From: Roseburia sp.
Lineage (GTDB): Bacteria; Bacillota; Clostridia; Lachnospirales; Lachnospiraceae
DNA: 46,297 bases
Assembly (NCBI GenBank): GCA_022771695.1
Contig: JALEKJ010000054.1
Span: 1 to 46,297, forward strand
Direction: 5' to 3'
The translations under genes and the position numbers were made by a program. The notes under the pieces were generated by a model. The model did not search any database. It had not been told where the DNA came from and was given only the letters and a program-made list of their open reading frames with translations. This document shows, in pieces, positions 15,180-25,642 of the stretch; positions within the stretch are counted from its first letter, which is position 1; every line of letters begins with the position of its first letter.

Positions 15180-17570
15180 ATGATAAGAGAATGCCAGAAA
15201 ACATTTATTTTAGAAACAGCGCAGACGACCTATTCCTTTGGCGTCACACCAACAGGTCATTTGGAGCACCTTTACTATGGACGGAAAATCCGTTTGGAGG
15301 AGGGGTGTATGGATGCCCTAAGAGAAAAGCGTGCATTTGCTCCGGGGAATGCGAATGTCTATGATGCAGAGCATACCGGCTTATCATTGGAGGATGTGCG
15401 TCTTGAGATGTCCTCGTACGGGAAAGGTGACATTCGGGAGCCTTTTATTGAGGTTGTGCATGCCGACGGAAGCTATACGTCTGACTTTTTATATGAAAAG
15501 GCAGAGATTACGAAAGGAAAGACAGATTATGAGACACTGCCGGGTTCTTACGATGAGAACGGGGAAGTGGACCATCTCTGCGTGACATTGCGTGATAAAC
15601 AGTATGGACTTGTGTTGGAGTTGCACTATTATGTTTATGAAGATTGTGATGTCATTACACGGAGTGCAAAGCTGCTTAATGAGAGTGGAACAGCAGTTAC
15701 ACTGAAGCGTTTGATGAGTGCACAGGTTGATTTTGATACAGCAGATTATACATTCACCACATTTACCGGTGCATGGGCGCGTGAGATGCGCCGTACGGAT
15801 ACGAAGGTGCGCGCAGGAAAATATGTCAATACGACTTATGCGGGTGTATCTTCCAGCCGTGCAAATCCGTTCGTCATGCTTTCGGAGCGTGGTACGACAG
15901 AAGACGCAGGGGCATGTTATGGATTTAATCTTATCTATAGCGGCAATCACTATGAGATTGTAGAAGTTAACAGCTACGGTAAGACGCGTTTCGTATCAGG
16001 AATTAATCCACAGTCATTTTCATGGCTTTTGGAGGATGGAACATCTTTTGAGGCGCCGGAGGCTGTTATGACATATTCTCCGGATGGATTTAACGGGATG
16101 AGCCAGTGTATGCACAAGTTTGTGCGGGAACATATTGTGCGTGGCACATGGAAGCATAAGATGCGTCCGGTATTGTTAAATAGCTGGGAAGCATCCTATT
16201 TTGATATTAATGAGCATAAGCTTCTGTCTTTGGCGAAAGCGGGGAAGGAGATCGGAATTGAACTGTTTGTCATGGATGACGGATGGTTCGGTGAACGCAA
16301 TGATGACAGTCATTCACTGGGCGACTGGCAGGTCAATACAAAGAAACTCCCGAATGGTATCAATGGATTATGCCAGAAAATAAAGGCACTTGGCTTAGAT
16401 TTTGGCATCTGGGTAGAGCCGGAGATGGTGAATGTACAGAGCAGGCTCTATGAACAGCACCCGGAGTGGGTGCTGGATATCCCGGGCAAGCCGCATGCGG
16501 AAGGGAGAAATCAGCGGATTCTTGATTTGACCAGGCAGGATGTACAGGATTTTATCATTGAGAAAATGAGTGAGGTGTTTGCATCTGCCGATATCTCATA
16601 TGTGAAATGGGATATGAACCGTATCTTTTCAGATTATTATTCCAGAGCACTTCCGGCAGAGAGACAGGGGGAGGTATCACATCGCTACGTGATGGGTTTG
16701 TACCGTTGCATGAAGGAATTGACGGAGTGTTTTCCGGAAATCTTGTTTGAGGGTTGTGCATCCGGCGGCAATCGTTTTGATCTTGGAATTCTTAGCTATT
16801 TTCCGCAGATTTGGGCGAGTGATGATACGGATGCGCTTTGTCGGGCAGAGATTCAGAACGGATACAGTTATGGTTATCCAATGTCTACCGTAAGCGCACA
16901 TGTATCCTCCTGTCCGAACCACCAGACACTTCGAATAACACCGCTTGAAACGAGATTTCATGTGGCGGCATTCGGCGTGTGTGGTTATGAATGTAATCTC
17001 TGCGATATGAAAAAAGAAGAACTTGAGGCAATTAGAGCGCAGATTGCACTTTATAAAGAGTGGCGCGAAGTACTACAGTGGGGGAACTTCTATCGTGGAA
17101 GGAACTTTGCAGACAGTGCCGACGGGGCGGAGAGTGCATTGGCAAATCTCCCGGGGAACGAGATAGAGTGGACCTGTGTGTCTGCAGACCGGACACGTGC
17201 AGTTGGTTTCCTGATGCAGAAATTAGTGATGCCGAATGTGCATTTCAATTACTATCGGGCAAAAGGGCTTGAGCCGGAGGCGCGTTATCATTTCTATAAT
17301 AGGGAATTAAAATATAACATCAAGGACTTTGGCGGTCTGGTGAATACGGTATCACCGGTACATATCAAACAGGATTCCGCCGTGCATAATCTGGTAGCAA
17401 AGTTTGTAAAGATGGACGGAGAGATTGAGGATTGCCATGCATACGGCGATACGTTGATGTATAGCGGTATCCATTTGAAACAGGCATTCGGAGGCACGGG
17501 TTATAATAATGAGGTGCGATTCTATCCTGACTTTGGCTCAAGACTCTACTTTATGGAAAAAGAGGATTAA
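15180..17570 (+). CDS. Alpha-galactosidase, glycoside hydrolase family 36
   Basis: Removes terminal alpha-galactose from raffinose-type sugars, melibiose or other alpha-galactosides. The catalytic nucleophile is D478 in YVKWDMNR and the acid/base is D548 in WASDDTD, with EGCASGGNRFDLGIL between them; these positions match those I recall for the Geobacillus AgaA/AgaB enzymes. The N-terminal beta-supersandwich spans about 1-320, the barrel about 330-650 and a beta-sheet domain the end. At 796 residues it is longer than the common length of about 730. There is no signal peptide, so it is cytoplasmic. It is the last gene of the operon and ends 10 nt before the stop of the convergent polymerase gene. 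The name agaR/rafA is not assigned because the substrate is unknown. Confidence 0.93.
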   Translation: MIRECQKTFILETAQTTYSFGVTPTGHLEHLYYGRKIRLEEGCMDALREKRAFAPGNANVYDAEHTGLSLEDVRLEMSSYGKGDIREPFIEVVHADGSYTSDFLYEKAEITKGKTDYETLPGSYDENGEVDHLCVTLRDKQYGLVLELHYYVYEDCDVITRSAKLLNESGTAVTLKRLMSAQVDFDTADYTFTTFTGAWAREMRRTDTKVRAGKYVNTTYAGVSSSRANPFVMLSERGTTEDAGACYGFNLIYSGNHYEIVEVNSYGKTRFVSGINPQSFSWLLEDGTSFEAPEAVMTYSPDGFNGMSQCMHKFVREHIVRGTWKHKMRPVLLNSWEASYFDINEHKLLSLAKAGKEIGIELFVMDDGWFGERNDDSHSLGDWQVNTKKLPNGINGLCQKIKALGLDFGIWVEPEMVNVQSRLYEQHPEWVLDIPGKPHAEGRNQRILDLTRQDVQDFIIEKMSEVFASADISYVKWDMNRIFSDYYSRALPAERQGEVSHRYVMGLYRCMKELTECFPEILFEGCASGGNRFDLGILSYFPQIWASDDTDALCRAEIQNGYSYGYPMSTVSAHVSSCPNHQTLRITPLETRFHVAAFGVCGYECNLCDMKKEELEAIRAQIALYKEWREVLQWGNFYRGRNFADSADGAESALANLPGNEIEWTCVSADRTRAVGFLMQKLVMPNVHFNYYRAKGLEPEARYHFYNRELKYNIKDFGGLVNTVSPVHIKQDSAVHNLVAKFVKMDGEIEDCHAYGDTLMYSGIHLKQAFGGTGYNNEVRFYPDFGSRLYFMEKED

Positions 17571-17580
17571 AATTGATGCA

Positions 17581-18840
17581 TCAAGCGTCCGGTTTTCGTT
17601 TGGCTTTGTTCATTCCACTGGTCATATGGGAAATATCCTTGCCGGAGGGCGTGTGCTCTACGAAGCAGGCACGCTTGATGGAATCCTCTCCATAGCGACC
17701 CCGAATCTTATCTACGGCGGAATTTAATTTGGCAAGTTTTTCGCTGCGCTCCATATCAAAGAGGTTATACTGCTCGTAACTCTCAGAGGTTGCCTTGCTA
17801 GTGTAGACACCCAACAGGCGGATTGGCGTATGATCCCATGCGGCATCAAATAGCCGGCAGGCACATTCATAAATTCTCTCAGTGACATTGGTGGAGGAAT
17901 CAAGTGTTGTCTGGTGGCAGGTATTGTGGAATTCGTTGTCTGTAATCTGCACTTGCACAACGCTGATGTATGCACCGGCAGCGCGAAGTCTTGCGCCGAC
18001 TGTCTCACAGAGAGAGAGCAGTACCCGCTTGGCGGTATCGGAATCTGTGACATCAAAGTGGATGGTCAGGGAATTCCCATAGCCCTTGTTGGCAGGCTGT
18101 GTGTGTGTCAGAGGAGTGGATTCAATGCCGTTCGCATAATTCCAGATGGTATCTCCGTGCGACTTAAATATGGAGACAATCATATCACGATTGGACTGTG
18201 CAAGTTCACCGATTGTCGTTATGCCAAGTGTGCGTAGTCTGCGTGCAGAGGACTTCCCTACAAAAAACAAGTCTTCGACGGGAAGAGGCCATAGCTTAGA
18301 CGCAATCTCGTCCGGAAAGAGCGTGTGAACACGGTCAGGCTTTTCAAAATCGGAAGCCATCTTCGCAAGCAGGCGGTTTGCGGATACACCAATATTCACG
18401 GTAAAATGTAATTCGTCATGAATCATATCTTTTAGCGTATGGGCAAAAGCAACCGGGTCACCGTAGAGTTTGGTGGTTCCGGTCATATCACAGAATGCCT
18501 CATCAATGCTGTAAGCCTCTACGGAAGGAGCATATCTGCGCAATAACTCCATGAATTGATTGGAACGCTCTACATAGAGCTCAAAATGAGGGGAATAGAC
18601 CTGCAAATGCGGGCACTTGCGGCGCGCCTGTACTAAAGGCTCACCGGTACAGATACCATAACGCTTTGCAGAGGGAGACTTTGCGAGGACAATCCCGTGC
18701 CGCATTTCTTCGTTACCGCCGATGACGGATGGAAACGTGCGGATATCAGGTGCGGAAGGGTCCTGTTCGAGGCGATATGCAGCTTCCCAACTCAAAAACG
18801 CAGAGTTGACATCAATATGATAAATAATTGATTCAGGCAT
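17581..18840 (-). CDS. Y-family DNA polymerase (translesion synthesis, DinB/UmuC type)
   Basis: Copies past DNA lesions. The 419-residue protein has the palm residues D10 in HIDVNSAF and D113-E114 in YSIDEAF, with F15 at the steric-gate position. A helix-hairpin-helix follows in FVGKSSARRLRTLGITTIGEL, then the little-finger domain. QYNLF at 357-361 is a probable beta-clamp binding motif. The residue before the steric gate is Ala (A14) where DinB has Phe. The start at 18840 has AGGAGG about 8 nt upstream; the frame extends to 18861 without a better site. Upstream lie a TATAAT promoter and a LexA-like box, which suggests SOS induction. It could be annotated as DNA polymerase IV or as a UmuC relative. 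Confidence 0.9.
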   Translation of the reverse strand: MPESIIYHIDVNSAFLSWEAAYRLEQDPSAPDIRTFPSVIGGNEEMRHGIVLAKSPSAKRYGICTGEPLVQARRKCPHLQVYSPHFELYVERSNQFMELLRRYAPSVEAYSIDEAFCDMTGTTKLYGDPVAFAHTLKDMIHDELHFTVNIGVSANRLLAKMASDFEKPDRVHTLFPDEIASKLWPLPVEDLFFVGKSSARRLRTLGITTIGELAQSNRDMIVSIFKSHGDTIWNYANGIESTPLTHTQPANKGYGNSLTIHFDVTDSDTAKRVLLSLCETVGARLRAAGAYISVVQVQITDNEFHNTCHQTTLDSSTNVTERIYECACRLFDAAWDHTPIRLLGVYTSKATSESYEQYNLFDMERSEKLAKLNSAVDKIRGRYGEDSIKRACFVEHTPSGKDISHMTSGMNKAKRKPDA

Positions 18841-18880
18841 AGAATGTCCTCCTTCCTTCAAATATCATTTTATTGCATTT

Positions 18881-18909
18881 ATTATAGCAAACCGGTGAGA
18901 GAAAGTAAA
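18881..18909 (-). promoter_or_regulatory. SigA promoter of the Y-family polymerase gene
   Basis: On the minus strand, TTTACT (18904-18909), a 17-bp spacer and TATAAT (18881-18886), with an extended -10 TGC directly before it. Confidence 0.65.
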
Positions 18910-18916
18910 TAAAAAT

Positions 18917-18930
18917 CGAACAGACATTCG
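18917..18930. promoter_or_regulatory. Candidate LexA/SOS box
   Basis: CGAACAGACATTCG resembles the Gram-positive LexA box (CGAAC-N4-GTTCG) with one mismatch in the second half. It is 8 bp upstream of the polymerase -35 box. Confidence 0.45.
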
Positions 18931-18961
18931 GATTCTATTTTATTAATTTTTTCGGAATGTC

Positions 18962-18990
18962 TTGAAAAAAGTATGGATTTCTGTTACCAT
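18962..18990 (+). promoter_or_regulatory. SigA promoter of tRNA-Arg
   Basis: TTGAAA (18962-18967), a 17-bp spacer and TACCAT (18985-18990), 34 bp before the tRNA. Confidence 0.55.
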
Positions 18991-19024
18991 TAATGAGTTG
19001 TTTCTTGTAGGAACAAAACGACAG

Positions 19025-19096
19025 GCAACCGTAGTCTAATGGATAGAACACCGGACTCCGACTCCGGCAATGCGGGTTCGATTCCCGCCGGGTGCA
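19025..19096 (+). tRNA. tRNA-Arg (anticodon CCG)
   Basis: A cloverleaf can be drawn. The anticodon stem CCGGA/TCCGG holds the loop CTCCGAC with anticodon CCG (codon CGG). The T-arm GCGGG-TTCGATT-CCCGC is perfect. The acceptor stem is GCAACCG with CGGGTGC and the discriminator base is A. The fourth acceptor pair is an A-G mismatch. CCA is not encoded. I see no clear terminator after it. Confidence 0.9.
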
Positions 19097-19166
19097 TTTA
19101 GAAAGCTGATATTTGGATAATCATTGACAGAACATGTACTGTCTGGAAAGGTACGGTGGATAATCG

Positions 19167-20441
19167 ATGGATAATTCCAAGTTAAAAGATAAAATAAAAC
19201 AGATGAAAATAGATAAAGTGGTAGAGTTTGTGAAAGAGCATATCAGATACTTTGCGGCAGGTGCACTTTTTGTTGTCATGGTAATCGTGCTTGCGACGTG
19301 TGCAGGTCCGAATGTCAAGAAAAACAATTCATCAGTGGAAGGAACTGCTACAGTAGAGGAATATCAGGTGGATGCCTATGAGGAAGTAAATACATTAATC
19401 GCCCAGTATTATACTGCCTATGCAGCCGGAGATATTACAACACTTACAGCACTTGCAACACCGATATCGGCGAACGAGCAAAGCTATATCGCGATGTTCA
19501 GCCAGTATGTGGATGAGTATCAGAATATCAAGTGCTATACGAAGAGTGGGTTGGATGCCAATTCCTATCTGGTATCTGTATCTATGGAGATTAAGTTCAC
19601 CGGTGTCGATACGCCGGCTCCGGGTTTGGATTTCTTCTATATACGGACGAATGAGCAGGGGAGTCTCTATATTGATAACCTTTATTGCCAGTATAATCTT
19701 GCAAATCAGGAGAATGCACTGGATACGAGTATCCAGAATTTGATTAATGGATTTGAAAACCAGGAAGATGTAATTGCACTTCAGAGTGAGGTGCAGACGA
19801 GATATGATGCAGCAGTAAATGCTGATACGAATCTGTCTACCATGATTTATACCACAATCCCGAATGCAATTACCAACTGGGTGTCACAGATTGCAGCACA
19901 GAATACACCGGCAGAAGGTACGGAAGCTGTTTTGCCGGAGGGAACGGAAACGGCAGAGGAGCCGGTGGGAGAATCAATGGAAGAAGCACAGGAGGAACTG
20001 ACCGCGGAAGAGCCTGAGACCGTTTATACAGTCGATAAAGTAAATGTAAGAAGAGAAGCGGATACGAGTTCAGAGAAGCTTGCTACCTTGGAAAAAGGAA
20101 CGGCGATTGGAAGAACCGGTACGGAGGGTGAGTGGAGCAGAGTTGACTATGGCGGAATTCCGGGTTACATAAAGAGCGAGTATCTGACAACTGAAGCACC
20201 ACAAACGACGGATACGGATGCGCGGGAAGAGGGTACTGCCGGAGGCAGCATTGCAGAAGGAACAGTAATTACATTACAAAATACCGTAAACATCCGCTCC
20301 GGCATGAGCGAGACTTCTGATAGAATTGGAACAGCATATGCAGGCGAGAAGGTCAAGGTAGTTATGAGCTATGCAGAGGGATGGACCAAGGTAACCTGGA
20401 ACAATAAGACCGGCTATATCAAATCATCATTATTACAGTAG
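19167..20441 (+). CDS. Membrane-anchored protein with two C-terminal SH3b domains
   Basis: A 424-residue surface protein. A short basic cytoplasmic N terminus is followed by one membrane segment (about 27-46), so the rest should lie outside the membrane. Residues about 65-230 form an alpha/beta domain resembling NTF2-like or SnoaL-type folds (AYEEVNTLIAQYYTAYAAGD). A Glu/Thr-rich linker (about 245-285) leads to two bacterial SH3 domains at about 290-345 and 370-424, each with VNxR and GYIKS signatures; such domains usually bind peptidoglycan. LATC at the end of the membrane segment resembles a lipobox but follows an unusually long N-terminal region. The exact cell-wall role is unknown. It is a single gene with its own terminator. 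Confidence 0.82.
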   Translation: MDNSKLKDKIKQMKIDKVVEFVKEHIRYFAAGALFVVMVIVLATCAGPNVKKNNSSVEGTATVEEYQVDAYEEVNTLIAQYYTAYAAGDITTLTALATPISANEQSYIAMFSQYVDEYQNIKCYTKSGLDANSYLVSVSMEIKFTGVDTPAPGLDFFYIRTNEQGSLYIDNLYCQYNLANQENALDTSIQNLINGFENQEDVIALQSEVQTRYDAAVNADTNLSTMIYTTIPNAITNWVSQIAAQNTPAEGTEAVLPEGTETAEEPVGESMEEAQEELTAEEPETVYTVDKVNVRREADTSSEKLATLEKGTAIGRTGTEGEWSRVDYGGIPGYIKSEYLTTEAPQTTDTDAREEGTAGGSIAEGTVITLQNTVNIRSGMSETSDRIGTAYAGEKVKVVMSYAEGWTKVTWNNKTGYIKSSLLQ

Positions 20442-20450
20442 AAATAACAA

Positions 20451-20484
20451 ACGGAGACTTTTCGCAGTGAAGTCTCCGTTTTTT
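20451..20484 (+). terminator. Terminator after the SH3 protein gene
   Basis: The arms ACGGAGACTT (20451-20460) and AAGTCTCCGT (20470-20479) are followed by TTTTT. Confidence 0.9.
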
Positions 20485-20497
20485 CACAGGAGCGTAT

Positions 20498-23249
<2,752 letters not shown>

Positions 23250-23264
23250 AGAGAGGAATTAGAT

Positions 23265-24197
23265 ATGCCAATCAAGACACAAAGTGATTTGCCGGCAAAA
23301 GAAATATTGGAAAAGGAAAATATATTCGTTATGGATGAGAGTCGAGCTATGCATCAGGATATTCGGGCAATCGAGATTGGAATTTTGAATCTGATGCCGT
23401 TAAAGGAAGAGACAGAATTGCAACTGTTGCGTTCTTTGTCCAATACGCCGTTACAGGTGGATGTCACATTTATAACGGTATCATCGCATGAATCTAAGAA
23501 TACATCAATGAGCCATCTGAATAAGTTCTATGAGACATTTGAGGATGTGAAGTCACGCTATTTTGATGGATTGATTATCACGGGAGCGCCGCTTGAACAG
23601 ATGGAGTATGAGGAAGTGGATTATTGGAAAGAGATTTGTGAAATCTTTGAGTGGACCAAGACACATGTTACCTCTACCTTACATCTGTGTTGGGGAGCTC
23701 AGGCAGGTATGTATTATCATTACGGATTGAAGAAGTATATGCTGCCAAAAAAGATGTTTGGTGTGTACGAGCATCGCGTAATGAATCGAAAGGTACCTTT
23801 GGTAAGAGGCTTTGATGATTATTTTATGGCACCGCATTCAAGACATACGGAGGTTCGTGCGGAGGATATTCGCAAGGTAAAAGAACTCACAATTTTAGCG
23901 GAGTCTGAAGAGGCAGGGGTATTCCTTGCGATTGCGGACGAGGGAAGAAGAATTTTTGTGATGGGACATCCTGAGTATGATCGTATTACATTGGATAAAG
24001 AGTATAAGCGGGATAAGGATAAAGGGCTTCCGATTGAACTTCCGGTAAACTACTATCCGAATGATGACGATACGGAAAAGCCAAGACTGCAGTGGCGTTC
24101 CCATGGCAACATTTTGTATAGCAACTGGCTGAATTATTACGTCTATCAGCAGACGCCGTATGAGTTCATTGACACGGCGGAGATTATAGGGAAATAA
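23265..24197 (+). CDS. metA: Homoserine O-acetyltransferase, MetA family
   Basis: Acylates homoserine, the entry step of methionine synthesis. The 310-residue protein belongs to the class-I glutamine amidotransferase-like MetA family. The nucleophile is C142 in [10 protein letters not shown], with His and Glu in GHPEYD. Residue 111 is Glu ([10 protein letters not shown]); the published rule is that Glu here selects acetyl-CoA and Gly selects succinyl-CoA, so the product should be O-acetylhomoserine. It follows ligA with only 15 nt and has no visible promoter of its own. A 15-bp tandem repeat begins at its stop codon. metF is in the same window but a separate transcript. Confidence 0.95.
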   Translation: MPIKTQSDLPAKEILEKENIFVMDESRAMHQDIRAIEIGILNLMPLKEETELQLLRSLSNTPLQVDVTFITVSSHESKNTSMSHLNKFYETFEDVKSRYFDGLIITGAPLEQMEYEEVDYWKEICEIFEWTKTHVTSTLHLCWGAQAGMYYHYGLKKYMLPKKMFGVYEHRVMNRKVPLVRGFDDYFMAPHSRHTEVRAEDIRKVKELTILAESEEAGVFLAIADEGRRIFVMGHPEYDRITLDKEYKRDKDKGLPIELPVNYYPNDDDTEKPRLQWRSHGNILYSNWLNYYVYQQTPYEFIDTAEIIGK

Positions 24198-24263
24198 ATT
24201 TCCCGGAAATAAATTTCCCGGAAATAAAATTTCGGGAAGTAATCTTTCAGGAAGTAATCTTTC
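24189..24263 (+). repeat. Five-copy 15-bp tandem repeat at the end of metA
   Basis: Five consecutive 15-bp units start at 24189, 24204, 24219, 24234 and 24249. The consensus is close to NGGAAATAAATTTCC, drifting to NGGAAGTAATCTTTC in the last two. The first unit includes the stop codon of metA. Units are near-palindromic, so the RNA may form short stems and could act as a weak terminator. Confidence 0.85.
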
Positions 24264-24307
24264 AGAAAACAGTGGCAGTAATTAACCAAAGAAAAGAGAG
24301 TGACGAG

Positions 24308-24715
24308 ATGGCGGACCCAATGAAGATAAATTACAAGATTTTTTTGGAGGCAGAGGATGTATCACAGTCGAGAATACTTTCCTGTGCTTCCTATTTGAAG
24401 AATGTTCTGGCAAATCATAGAAACCCGTATATTAACAGAGCGGTAGTGGACGATGAGAGTGATATGGATGATTTCGTCTTGCGGCTTTTTGTGGAAGAGA
24501 ACATTGAGGAAGAGGAATGTGCAAGCAGCGAGATGGCGGAAACATTCATTGATGATATGGCAGAACTGGTGACAGAGATGGCGCAGGTGCATTCTTTTCT
24601 TGATATGGAGGGAAGTTTTGCAATCAAATATGAAGGGGAAACGCTTGCTTACTCTTATATGTCTGCAAGTGGTGATGACGGATGCGATTTCCAGTTAATG
24701 GAAGATACAGAATAA
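24308..24715 (+). CDS. Hypothetical acidic protein
   Basis: A 135-residue acidic protein of no family that I recognise. It has a helix around SRILSCASYLKNVLANHRNP, then a very acidic centre (VEENIEEEECASSEMAETFIDDMAELVTEMA) and a beta-strand-like end (GSFAIKYEGETLAYSYMSA). There is no membrane segment. The ATG at 24308 is preceded by GAGAG; an in-frame GTG lies at 24272, at the end of the tandem repeat zone, and is less likely. It lies between metA and the promoter of the Asp23 gene. Confidence 0.6.
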   Translation: MADPMKINYKIFLEAEDVSQSRILSCASYLKNVLANHRNPYINRAVVDDESDMDDFVLRLFVEENIEEEECASSEMAETFIDDMAELVTEMAQVHSFLDMEGSFAIKYEGETLAYSYMSASGDDGCDFQLMEDTE

Positions 24716-24732
24716 ATTAATACTTTTTTTGG

Positions 24733-24761
24733 TTTCCAAAATGTGAATAGTCTGTTATAAT
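24733..24761 (+). promoter_or_regulatory. SigA extended -10 promoter of the Asp23/Gls24 gene
   Basis: TTTCCA (24733-24738), a 17-bp spacer and TATAAT (24756-24761) with TG two bases upstream, 34 bp before the start codon. Confidence 0.65.
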
Positions 24762-24794
24762 AAACGCATAATATCACTTAGGAGGCAATTAGCA

Positions 24795-25172
24795 ATGGGT
24801 GAGGATCGTAAAACATTTAAAATAAAGGATGGTAATTTAGGAGAAGTGAAGATTGCAGATGAAGTCGTTGCCATCATCGCAGGGCTTGCCGCTACCGAGG
24901 TGGACGGGGTTGGTTCCATGGCTGGCAACATTACAAACGAACTGGTAAGTAAACTTGGTATGAAGAACCTTTCTAAGGGCATTCGTGTGGAAGTGTTGGA
25001 CGGAACCGTGAATGTAGATGTTGCACTCAATATTTCGTATGGATATTCCATTCCGGAAGTATCTGCGAAGGTACAGGACCGTGTGAAGAATGCGATTGAG
25101 AATATGACCGGATTAGAAGTATCAATTGTGAACATTCGTATTGCGTCTGTGGACATGGGCAGCAACAAATAG
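24795..25172 (+). CDS. Asp23/Gls24 family envelope stress protein
   Basis: A 125-residue protein of the alkaline-shock protein family (YloU/AmaP partners). The family signature GEVKIADEVVAIIAGLAATEVDGVGSM is at about 15-41, and VDVALNISYGYSIPEVSAKVQ follows at about 75-95. Members are small cytoplasmic proteins often recruited to the membrane; the precise role is not settled. In Firmicutes it commonly stands before nusB, as it does here. It has its own promoter and terminator. Confidence 0.88.
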   Translation: MGEDRKTFKIKDGNLGEVKIADEVVAIIAGLAATEVDGVGSMAGNITNELVSKLGMKNLSKGIRVEVLDGTVNVDVALNISYGYSIPEVSAKVQDRVKNAIENMTGLEVSIVNIRIASVDMGSNK

Positions 25173-25195
25173 TAGTTTTTCACGATGAATATCAT

Positions 25196-25223
25196 AAAGG
25201 GTGTCCCTGCGGCATCCTTTTTT
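25196..25223 (+). terminator. Terminator between the Asp23 gene and nusB
   Basis: The arms AAAGGGTG (25196-25203) and CATCCTTT (25213-25220) pair with one G-T, and TTTTTT runs to 25223. Transcripts for nusB must either read through or start downstream. Confidence 0.75.
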
Positions 25224-25246
25224 ACATGTATAAGAGAGGATAGATT

Positions 25247-25642
25247 ATGACAAGAAGAGAGTTAAGAGAACAGGTATTTAAGATGCTGTTTGGCGTGGAA
25301 TTCCATGATGCGTCTGAGATGCCGGAGCAGTTAGCGGTATACGAGGAGACAGAGGAAGCATGGGATGTGGCGGATGGAGAGTATATTTCTAAGAAGTGCA
25401 CGGATATTGTAGCGCATCTGGCGGAAATCGACACGGCTATCAATGAGGTGGCAGAGGGGTGGAAGACCAGCAGAATGGGCAAGGTGGACCTTACATTAAT
25501 CCGTCTTGCAGTATATGAGATGAAGTATGAGGAGGATGTCCCGGTAGGTGTTGCTATCAACGAGGCAGTTGAACTTGCAAAGAAGTATGGTACAGATGAT
25601 TCACCGGCCTTTGTGAATGGAGTATTAGGAAAGCTGGCATGA
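25247..25642 (+). CDS. nusB: Transcription antitermination factor NusB
   Basis: Part of the antitermination complex for rRNA operons, with NusE (ribosomal protein S10). The 131-residue all-helical protein starts RRELREQVFKMLFGVEF and ends with the family motif PVGVAINEAVELAKKYGTDDSPAFVNGVLGKL. It is the first gene of a run of tightly spaced genes through recN. Its stop overlaps the xseA start (ATGA). Confidence 0.95.
   Translation: MTRRELREQVFKMLFGVEFHDASEMPEQLAVYEETEEAWDVADGEYISKKCTDIVAHLAEIDTAINEVAEGWKTSRMGKVDLTLIRLAVYEMKYEEDVPVGVAINEAVELAKKYGTDDSPAFVNGVLGKLA

Noticed and set aside
17573-17584. 12-bp palindrome TTGATGCATCAA between the GH36 and polymerase stop codons
   Set aside because: Too short and without a T-run to be a terminator; it overlaps a stop codon and may be chance.
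19299-19316. LATC as a lipobox in the SH3 protein
   Set aside because: The hydrophobic segment starts after about 26 residues, too far for a usual lipoprotein signal; a signal anchor fits better, though not excluded.
24189-24263. CRISPR-like repeat array after metA
   Set aside because: The 15-bp units are contiguous with no spacers, so this is a tandem repeat and not a CRISPR.
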